A program made the translations under genes and the position numbers. A DNA stretch of 34,593 bases from Cyanobacteriota bacterium (lineage in GTDB: Bacteria > Cyanobacteriota > Cyanobacteriia > PCC-6307 > Cyanobiaceae). Every line of letters begins with the position of its first letter. Within the stretch, counting starts at the first letter, position 1. The DNA is taken from contig JAPLIE010000118.1 in the NCBI GenBank assembly GCA_026389265.1, positions 1 to 34,593 of the forward strand, written 5' to 3'. Below, piece after piece: positions 8,827 through 15,136 of the stretch. Below the pieces are notes generated by a model. That model worked only from the letters and a program-made list of their open reading frames with translations, was not told where the DNA came from and searched no databases.

Positions 8827-9049
8827 CGCGGTCTTCGCGGATGAGGGCTGCCACATCCAAACTGCGCCCTGCGGCCGGTGTGGTGGCGCGCAGCCGCGCA
8901 AGCTCGTCGCGCAGGGAGCCGTCCGTGCGCACCGCATCGGTGAGCAGATCGCGCAGGCTCTGCTCCAGGGAGAGGCCTCGGGCCCTGGCACGGGCCCTGA
9001 GTGCGCTCACCACGTGGTCATCCAGCTGCCGGATGAGGACCTGAGCCAT
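8816..9049 (-). CDS. vapB: VapB/FitA-type ribbon-helix-helix antitoxin
   Basis: The 77-residue protein begins MAQVLIRQLDDHVVSALRAR, a short beta strand followed by RARGLSLEQSLRDLLTDAV, which fits the ribbon-helix-helix DNA-binding domain of FitA-like antitoxins. The C-terminal part (about residues 50-77, ending DVAALIREDRDGR) is the expected toxin-binding tail. Such antitoxins neutralise the PIN toxin and, with it, repress their own promoter. It lies directly upstream of vapC with an 11-bp overlap. The operator would be in the 143 bp between 9050 and the divergent pilin operon at 9193; I did not identify a clear one. Confidence 0.82.
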   Translation of the reverse strand: MAQVLIRQLDDHVVSALRARARARGLSLEQSLRDLLTDAVRTDGSLRDELARLRATTPAAGRSLDVAALIREDRDGR

Positions 9050-9192
9050 GGGGTTGAAGCCTGATAGCCCTCATGATAGCGCCCTGGACTGGCCCGGTGC
9101 TGCGGCGCCTCCGCTTGGCCGCGTCTCCACCTGGCCGCGCCTCCACCTGTCCGCCGGCGGGAACCCTCGGCTATTGCTCACAACCCACTGCC

Positions 9193-9702
9193 ATGGGAGC
9201 CGTTGTTCCCCGGAAACCTCCAATCCCGCCTTCTCCGGAAGGCGGCTTCGTGCTGCCCCTGGCCCTGGGGGTCTCGATGCTTCTGATGCTCAGCAGCCTT
9301 TCACTCCAGACCGTGGCCCTGCAGGGCCGTCTCGATCAGGTGAGCCAGGCGGGTCGGGGCCGCGATGAGGATGCCCTTATGGCTGCCGCCCAGCGGCTGG
9401 TGGGTGAGCTCAATCGCCGTCACGCCTGTCTCCTGTCGTTGCCCCTCAGCCGTTGGCCCCAGGAGGGCCAAAGCTGCGCCAGCCTCCCTCAGCAGGAGGC
9501 CATGGTTGGGGGGGCTGGATCCTTCGGCGGGCGCCTGCTCGCCTGGTCCCCGGGGGCTACGGAAGCTGAGGCCCTGATTGAGGCCGCGCCCGCGGTTCAG
9601 GGCGGGATCGCCCGGCGGGCTGTTTTCAAGGTGGTTCTCCATTCCGATCCGCTCCGGGCCCAGTCCCCTCGACTGCTGGGCCTGAGGGGGGTGGCGCCAT
9701 GA
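9193..9702 (+). CDS. Minor pilin, GspK/PilX-like (cassette A, first gene)
   Basis: The 169-residue protein has a short leader ending EGG at residues 16-18, then a single hydrophobic helix FVLPLALGVSMLLMLSSLSL and a globular C-terminal part with two cysteines (C-LLSLPLSRW and SC). The sequence G|FVLPL lacks the Glu at mature position 5, as is known for the GspK tip subunit. The ATG at 9193 places the cleavage site 18 residues in; longer readings add proline-rich sequence without family character. Its stop overlaps the next start as ATGA, so it is the first gene of an operon. The role as pilus tip or initiation subunit is inferred from motif and gene order. Confidence 0.72.
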   Translation: MGAVVPRKPPIPPSPEGGFVLPLALGVSMLLMLSSLSLQTVALQGRLDQVSQAGRGRDEDALMAAAQRLVGELNRRHACLLSLPLSRWPQEGQSCASLPQQEAMVGGAGSFGGRLLAWSPGATEAEALIEAAPAVQGGIARRAVFKVVLHSDPLRAQSPRLLGLRGVAP

Positions 9703-10187
9703 GCCTGGTGGAGCTGATGTTGGCTTCAGGGTTGCTGCTCGGCTCCAGCGCGGCCTCGCTGGGCGTGTGGAACCGGGTGTCCACCACCTTGCTGGAGCAG
9801 CGGGTGGAGCTGGAGCAACTCCAGAGCCTGGAGGTGGAGGTGCAGGCGCTGGAGGCCCGGCTACGGGATCCGCGCCAAGATCCCCTCGGGCAGCATCGTT
9901 CCTGTGAGGAGCAGCTGCAGCGTCTCGTGGCACGGCTGGAGAACCAGCCCCCCCGGAGCGGTGTGGTGCGGACTCTGGAGATACCGGCGGGGGGGGAAGT
10001 GCTGCTGATCCACCTTCAGGCCGGTGATCAGGAGCGGCGGCGGCTCTACAGCCCCGCGGCCTTCGGAGGCTGCGGCGGCGATCCAGCGGGGCTTCCGGCT
10101 CAGGCTCCAGGCCAGGCTGAGGCTCCAACCCAGGCCGAGTCTCCAGCCCAGGCGTTGGCGGAGGGAGGCGGCAATGGCGCGCTCTGA
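9699..10187 (+). CDS. Minor pilin, GspI/PilV-like, without a visible leader peptide (cassette A)
   Basis: The 162-residue product opens MSLVELMLASGLLLGSSAAS, a type IV pilin helix with Glu at the position equivalent to mature residue 5. The start codon itself falls at mature position 1, so no positively charged leader or G/A before the cut site is encoded after the ATG. The upstream in-frame sequence back to a stop at 9579 has no ATG, GTG or TTG. A long helical stretch (LLEQRVELEQLQSLEVEVQ) follows, then a Gly/Ala/Gln-rich tail with repeated QAEA/AQA units at about residues 130-155. It overlaps its neighbours by 4 and 14 bp. Function as a GspI/PilV-like subunit is inferred from order. Confidence 0.65.
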   Translation: MSLVELMLASGLLLGSSAASLGVWNRVSTTLLEQRVELEQLQSLEVEVQALEARLRDPRQDPLGQHRSCEEQLQRLVARLENQPPRSGVVRTLEIPAGGEVLLIHLQAGDQERRRLYSPAAFGGCGGDPAGLPAQAPGQAEAPTQAESPAQALAEGGGNGAL

Positions 10188-10665
10188 AGCCTTCACCCTG
10201 ATGGAACTGCTCCTGGCGGTGGCGATCCTGGCTCTGATGGGGCTGATTGCCCTGGGGTCCGGAGCGGAGATTCTGGCCAGGCTCGAGGTGGAGGCCGCCA
10301 CGCGCAGGGTTCTGGTGGGGCTGGAGCGGGGCCGGATCGCCGCGGAACGCCAGGGGCGCCCCTGCGCCCTCAGCCTGGATGCCGCTGGATGGGGGCCACC
10401 TCGAGCTGGCGATCTGCCCGCCTGCGAGGGCGTGCCCCTGGCCCTAGGGGAGGGACTGAGGTCTGAGCAGGGGCTCCGCTTGGAGCACAACCTGCCGCCA
10501 GCCGTGCGCTTCAGCAGCAATGGCCTGGTGCTCGATGCCGGAACGGTGTTGGTGGCCCACCGGGCTACGGCTCTCAACCGCTGCGTGGTGGTCTCCCTGC
10601 CTCTGGGGGTGACCCGCGTTGGGCTGCATGGGGACGGCATCTGCCGTCCGGATCCGAACCTCTGA
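10174..10665 (+). CDS. Minor pilin, GspH/FimT-like (cassette A)
   Basis: This 163-residue protein starts MARSEA|FTLMELLLAVAILALM: a six-residue leader with Ala instead of Gly before the cut, mature Glu5 and a hydrophobic helix, followed by LARLEVEAATRRVLVGLERG and RIAAERQGRP, the arrangement of GspH/FimT pseudopilins. The ATG at 10174 follows GGAGG at a good distance and overlaps the preceding gene by 14 bp. The C-terminal domain has four cysteines. By analogy with type II secretion and type IV pili, it would add to a priming complex at the pilus tip. Two bases separate it from the next gene. Confidence 0.75.
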   Translation: MARSEAFTLMELLLAVAILALMGLIALGSGAEILARLEVEAATRRVLVGLERGRIAAERQGRPCALSLDAAGWGPPRAGDLPACEGVPLALGEGLRSEQGLRLEHNLPPAVRFSSNGLVLDAGTVLVAHRATALNRCVVVSLPLGVTRVGLHGDGICRPDPNL

Positions 10666-10667
10666 CG

Positions 10668-11279
10668 ATGGCGGTTGTCTTCCGGGCCAGTTCTGTGGAG
10701 TCCCGATCCGGCGGTGGGGCGTGCAGGCCTGTTCGGGCCTTCACTCTGGTGGAGATGTTGCTGGCCCTGGGGATGGGGCTCGCGCTGAGCGCCATGCTCG
10801 TGCAACTGCTCGTGGCCGAGAGCCGTCTGGGGGCCGTGCTGGTGCGTCAGTGGCGCGAGCGGACTCTGCAGCGCCGCACCCTGGATCTGGTGCGGGACGA
10901 TCTGAGGCGGGCCGTGGCGATCCGGGTGGGATCCGCCGGCAGCTCCCCTTGCCCCCTTTCCGGTCGCGAGCCCGTGCTTCAGATCAGCACGGCTGAGGGA
11001 CCGATCACCTACTCGCTGGGGCTGCCCCCCAGTCCGATCTGGAGGGGCCGGGTGCTGATGCGCTGCGGTCCCGCCTTTGGACTCGATGGGGAGCCCAGCC
11101 GGGGGGCGAGCCAGAATCGTGTGGTGATCGATGCCCTGGTGCCGGCTGGATTCAGGGTGGAGGTCCAGGCCCCCGGCGAGGTCCGCCTAGGGATGGAGCA
11201 GGAGTTGCCCCTGCTTCAGGGGGGCGTGCAGCGGCTGGCCAGCGGTGTTGTGGTGGCGGCTGCGACGCAGGAGCCCTGA
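10668..11279 (+). CDS. Minor pilin, GspJ/PilW-like (cassette A)
   Basis: The 203-residue protein has a 24-residue leader ending CRPVRA, cleaved before FTLVEMLLALGMGLALSAML; Ala is at -1 and Glu at mature position 5. After the helix comes ESRLGAVLVRQWRERTLQRR and RTLDLVRDDLRRAVAIR, the pattern of PilW/GspJ proteins, and then a beta-rich C-terminal domain. It is the fourth and last gene of the first cassette; the ATG follows the previous stop by 2 bp. A 71-bp spacer to the next cassette holds a GGAG for the following gene but no terminator that I can see, so the two cassettes may share a transcript. Confidence 0.75.
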   Translation: MAVVFRASSVESRSGGGACRPVRAFTLVEMLLALGMGLALSAMLVQLLVAESRLGAVLVRQWRERTLQRRTLDLVRDDLRRAVAIRVGSAGSSPCPLSGREPVLQISTAEGPITYSLGLPPSPIWRGRVLMRCGPAFGLDGEPSRGASQNRVVIDALVPAGFRVEVQAPGEVRLGMEQELPLLQGGVQRLASGVVVAAATQEP

Positions 11280-11350
11280 ATCAGGGCAGGTTGGCCTTGA
11301 AGGAGGCATAAATCCCTACTAGAGTTGATGCAGGATGCGTTGGAGTATAC

Positions 11351-12886
11351 ATGATGTATGGCCCAGGCCGCATCAAGGTCCCTGGGGCCCGCTCCTCCTC
11401 GGGGGCTGGCTCCTCCAACGAGGGGCTTGTGCTTCAGGCTGTGCTGGTCCTGGCCCTGGTGTCCACGATCGGCGTTTTGATCTTTGCGGCCCGGGTCACC
11501 GGATCAAGGCAATCTTCAGCCTCGGCGTCCACGCGTCAGGCGGCGCGTCAGGCGGCTGAGTACGGTTACGCCGAAATCATGGCCGAGATGAATCGGGAGG
11601 CTAAATCTTATCTTTGGGTCCTCGATTCTAGAAATTGGAACAACGTCTCTGCTCAGGATCTCAAAACTTGTGGTGTAGCTTCCAGCGCCGACCCTAGTTC
11701 GGATCCAATCCCCGCTTTAACGTCCAACCAGACCCTATCCCGTTCTCCCGAGCTTTCCTACAGGATCAAGAGCTACGAGGCACCCACTTTTTCCGCCAAT
11801 CCCACTCCACTTCCTCCCTCCTATCTTCCAGCAGTATGCAAAAATAAATTCGCCAACCTGATTGGTGGTTCAGGAGTACTAACCATTGAAGGCACCTTTA
11901 ATCGGGGTTCTGGTGATACCAGCACTTACACCTTGAAGCGCACCGTATCGGTGAATCGAGCCGCACCGATTTTTAATAACCCGATCACGGCTCAGCCCCC
12001 AAACCGCAGCGTTGATGCGGCTGATAGCCGTTTTCCGATTTATCCGGATGCTGGAGACAGCACTCAGGTTGCCTACCCTGGAAAACCTATTGGAAGTTAT
12101 ATACCGATTACATGCACAACAGGTGCTTCCGCAGGCGTGATCAAGTGCACGGATGATTCCACAGGTTTGTTCCAGGATTTTAACAGCGAAGATGGAACTA
12201 CTAAGTTTGATTTTCCCTATACCACAAGTGCTGACGATGTCTGGCCTGCCGCCTGTAAGAAGATCGGAAATCCACCCAATGAGGTGGTTCGTTGCTTTGT
12301 CGAGTCGATGACTGTGGCAACCAACATGTATGTAACAACAAACAGGCCCTCGGATAATAAGCCGATCCCGGTCGAGTTTTTTCTTACAGGCGAAATGATC
12401 ATCAACAGGGACTCAAAGCTCTCTGGCTTCGGTTGCCCGACCACAAGCTGGTCGGCCGCTGTAGGTTGCGCACGGCCAAGGTTGCCCAAAAACATAGATC
12501 CTCTATCATGGTCAAGGTTCCGAATCTTTGGTGTCAGCTCCGGTACGAGTTGCCCAAATCAGACGATCACCATCGATTCCTATAACAACAGCGCCCCAAC
12601 GCCCGCCACCGTGGAGCCAAACTTGCAAAATGCCTTCCTGTGGCTCAGTAAAGGAGCGTTGAAATATCAAAGTTCTACAGTTATCACTTCCATCCCTGCC
12701 TTGGTGGGCTCCATCTGCCGGTTTCAAAGCTCCGTGGCTGCTCCTGCGTATTTATCCACTCTGTCGAACAGCCGTTTCTTTGAAGGCCTCGGAGGAGCCT
12801 ACGGTTTTCGCGGCGTGTTCGGCGGTGCTGCACCGATTCGCTTTTTCTATCGCGGATTCGGATTTAGTGAACAACCCTCCTCCTGA
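11351..12886 (+). CDS. Large minor pilin, GspK/PilX-like (cassette B, first gene)
   Basis: The 511-residue protein has a leader ending NEG at residues 23-25, then LVLQAVLVLALVSTIGVLIF and RQAARQAAEYGYAEIMAEMN. The mature helix lacks Glu5 (L-V-L-Q-A), as in GspK, and the Ala-rich AARQAAEYG segment recalls PilX-like proteins. Residues from about 110 form a large Ser/Thr/Asn/Pro-rich outer domain with about a dozen cysteines, which could form disulfides. GGAG lies 5 bases before the ATG at 11351. From about 11590 the DNA is much lower in GC than cassette A. It is about three times the size of its counterpart at 9193. Adhesin-like display at a pilus tip is a guess. Confidence 0.68.
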   Translation: MMYGPGRIKVPGARSSSGAGSSNEGLVLQAVLVLALVSTIGVLIFAARVTGSRQSSASASTRQAARQAAEYGYAEIMAEMNREAKSYLWVLDSRNWNNVSAQDLKTCGVASSADPSSDPIPALTSNQTLSRSPELSYRIKSYEAPTFSANPTPLPPSYLPAVCKNKFANLIGGSGVLTIEGTFNRGSGDTSTYTLKRTVSVNRAAPIFNNPITAQPPNRSVDAADSRFPIYPDAGDSTQVAYPGKPIGSYIPITCTTGASAGVIKCTDDSTGLFQDFNSEDGTTKFDFPYTTSADDVWPAACKKIGNPPNEVVRCFVESMTVATNMYVTTNRPSDNKPIPVEFFLTGEMIINRDSKLSGFGCPTTSWSAAVGCARPRLPKNIDPLSWSRFRIFGVSSGTSCPNQTITIDSYNNSAPTPATVEPNLQNAFLWLSKGALKYQSSTVITSIPALVGSICRFQSSVAAPAYLSTLSNSRFFEGLGGAYGFRGVFGGAAPIRFFYRGFGFSEQPSS

Positions 12887-12887
12887 C

Positions 12888-13523
12888 ATGGCCCGATCCA
12901 TCTTCTGCCATGATCCCAACGCCGCCAGGCGGGACAGGCGCGGATTTTCCCTTTTGGAGGTATTGGTAGCAGCTTCGATCGCTGCAGGCGTTGTTAGTGT
13001 GCTTGCGTCTGCAACGAAGCGACAAATGACTCTCGGGGAACAGACCAATCGTTTGACCGCGGTGGAGGCAGTGGTGTCTCGCGATCTTGATTGGTTCAGC
13101 AACTATGCGAGGCTCTGGAAACTGAAAACAGGCAGCTATTCTCTCAACACGGATATAACGATGACATCAACTCCATACACCGTTGGAGGAGCGGCTAACT
13201 ACGAACCATCCCCAGCTGATTGCAACTCTGGACTGGCGGAAGCCCTGTTGGCCGACGGGAGAAGAATGTATCTATATTCGGCAACCAAGAAGACGACCCT
13301 AATAACTTATATTCCACCCTACGAAATCAAGATCAGCGATAACACAAGAATACCGGTAGCCAGTGGCGCTGGCGATGTAACCGTTGTTCGTAGAGTCGAT
13401 CCTGTGGGAAATAAGATTAGGGTTTTTTACAGTCTTGATGGACCCAATGCCGATGGTCTGAACTTCAGTCGTGAGGCCTCTCTGCTCGTTGAGGCCACTG
13501 CTTGGTGTGATCGGCTCTCCTAA
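12888..13523 (+). CDS. Minor pilin, GspI/PilV-like (cassette B)
   Basis: The 211-residue protein has a 19-residue basic leader ending DRRG, then FSLLEVLVAASIAAGVVSVL with Gly at -1 and Glu at mature position 5. The following helix reads SATKRQMTLGEQTNRLTAVE, and the C-terminal domain has two cysteines (ADCNSG and AWCDRLS). The ATG at 12888 lies one base after the previous stop. It occupies the same position as the leaderless gene at 9699 in cassette A, but here the leader is intact. Its role as a GspI/PilV-like subunit is inferred from order and the N-terminal motif. Confidence 0.75.
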   Translation: MARSIFCHDPNAARRDRRGFSLLEVLVAASIAAGVVSVLASATKRQMTLGEQTNRLTAVEAVVSRDLDWFSNYARLWKLKTGSYSLNTDITMTSTPYTVGGAANYEPSPADCNSGLAEALLADGRRMYLYSATKKTTLITYIPPYEIKISDNTRIPVASGAGDVTVVRRVDPVGNKIRVFYSLDGPNADGLNFSREASLLVEATAWCDRLS

Positions 13524-13530
13524 GGATGTC

Positions 13531-14094
13531 ATGAGAGGAATTTCGCGCCAGGCATTCACGTTGCTGGAATTGATGGTCACCATCGCCGTGATCATGATCG
13601 TTTCATCCCTGGTGATTCGTGGCACCTACACCTACCTTCAGGAGCAGCATCTTCGTCAGGCCGCCAACGAGTTGGTCAGCTATCTCCTCACCGCCAGGGG
13701 GAGGGCCATGCGGGATGCGAATGATTCCGATAAGGCCTGCGAGGTGCAGTTGGATGCCGCCACGAGCACCGTGGGGGCGACCGCTGCAGCCGCGAATATC
13801 TGCAACGACCCGCCTGTCTTACCGGCGCTTAATCTATTGGCGGCCAGCGGTGCTGCTGCGCTCACCATTACTGCCAGTACTGGAAATTCGCCCTATACCA
13901 TCACCTTCACCCGGTCGGGAACTGTTGCGGCTTCAAATCTCTCCTCCAGCACTGCAATCACACTTCCTCGTATTTTTTATCTTTCCAACAGTTCTGCTAC
14001 CCAAATGCAGCGATGTGTGATGGTTGACCTCAACTCCCTGCGAATCGGCTGGCGCAACTCGTCAGCCACCCCACTCTGTACTTATAATGCCTAC
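13531..14094 (+). CDS. Minor pilin, GspH/FimT-like (cassette B)
   Basis: This product of about 188 residues starts MRGISRQA|FTLLELMVTIAVIMI, with Ala at -1 and Glu at mature position 5. It continues LQEQHLRQAANELVSYLLTA and RGRAMRDANDSDKACEVQLD, the FimT/GspH signature of a helix followed by a surface domain; the stop is the TGA at 14095-14097. The ATG at 13531 is preceded by AAGGA. The C-terminal part is Ala/Thr/Ser-rich with four cysteines. It is the positional equivalent of the gene at 10174. Its 3' end overlaps the next start by several bases, so translation is probably coupled. Confidence 0.77.
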
Positions 14095-15136
14095 TGATGC
14101 TTGCTGGAATCGGGGCGTGATCAAGGCTTTGACCGCCACGCTGCGATCAGCTGGCACCAACTCTGCGGCGCAGCATGGATTCACGTTGGTCGAACTGTTG
14201 GTGGGTGTCGCCCTAGGCTCGATTTTGATGTCGGGTCTGGGTGCTTTGATGATGCTATCGGAGGTGAGGGTTTCAGCAAATATTCAACGTAATCTTGATG
14301 TTAAAGACTCCATAAATAGGGCGACTGATCTCATGCGGCGAGAGGCAACCTTATCGAGTGTTATTGAAGCAGGAAGTCCTTTCCTCCCGGTCGGGGGCAC
14401 AGCGCTTGATGACTGCGAGGGCGCCACGCCAATACGTTTTACTCAGCGCAGTAATGTCAATCATATTTGCTATAAAGCTGTTGCTGCAACCGATCTGCCT
14501 GCTGTTTACCAACCTATTTATAAAGGGCCCTGTGTGCTTGTTCGCCTAGGCCCTCCCTATAAGCCCAATGGTGACCTTGACGGTTCTGCTGCGTCAAGTT
14601 CTGCTGTGTCAAATGTTCAGGTCTTGATTGATGGACTTGCAAAACCTAGATCATCTTGCGGCTCCCCATCGGGCGCATTCCGTGTGAGCCTTGGATCGCG
14701 CTTGGTCACGAGCCCAACAACCGAACCAATCAGACGCAACGCTGACATCACGATTACGATGGCTTCCCCCCCCGTGAGCTACGGGTTCAGTGTGCGGTCG
14801 GCCAGCAATCCCGCCTATGATGGCAACGCATTGTACGACAAATGCACAACGCTTTCCGAGTTAGGTTGTGCCGCACAAGAAGATTTCGTGACCTATCATT
14901 ACAAGCCCTTTATGAATTCGACGACGGAGTCAATCGATAACACGAAGCCTTCCAAGGAAAATCTATTTTACTTCAAATATCCTTTTATTGAGTATGTACT
15001 AAGTGGAGATTCCGGCACCGGATTCTGCAGTTACAAGCAATGTTACGTGAGCCGCAACGGTGCTGCTGTGAAAATGAAAAATGTTGATGGCTTGATCTTC
15101 GCTGACAAGGAGATTCGTGTTTTTGATACACCTTGA
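14087..15136 (+). CDS. Minor pilin, GspJ/PilW-like (cassette B)
   Basis: The 349-residue protein has a leader ending AAQHG at residues 27-31, then FTLVELLVGVALGSILMSGL with Gly at -1 and Glu at mature position 5. The region SANIQRNLDVKDSINRATDL and MRREATLSSV follows the helix as in PilW. The outer domain is long, low in GC and contains about eight cysteines. The ATG at 14087 overlaps the preceding gene by 11 bp; a GTG at 14117 with a nearby GGAATCGGGG is a possible alternative that would shorten the leader by ten residues. Its end overlaps the glycosyltransferase start by 20 bp. Confidence 0.75.
   Translation: MPTDACWNRGVIKALTATLRSAGTNSAAQHGFTLVELLVGVALGSILMSGLGALMMLSEVRVSANIQRNLDVKDSINRATDLMRREATLSSVIEAGSPFLPVGGTALDDCEGATPIRFTQRSNVNHICYKAVAATDLPAVYQPIYKGPCVLVRLGPPYKPNGDLDGSAASSSAVSNVQVLIDGLAKPRSSCGSPSGAFRVSLGSRLVTSPTTEPIRRNADITITMASPPVSYGFSVRSASNPAYDGNALYDKCTTLSELGCAAQEDFVTYHYKPFMNSTTESIDNTKPSKENLFYFKYPFIEYVLSGDSGTGFCSYKQCYVSRNGAAVKMKNVDGLIFADKEIRVFDTP

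Noticed and set aside
14081-14090. A TATAAT promoter element before the PilW-like gene
   Set aside because: It lies inside the preceding coding sequence and I found no properly spaced -35 partner; operon coupling explains expression.
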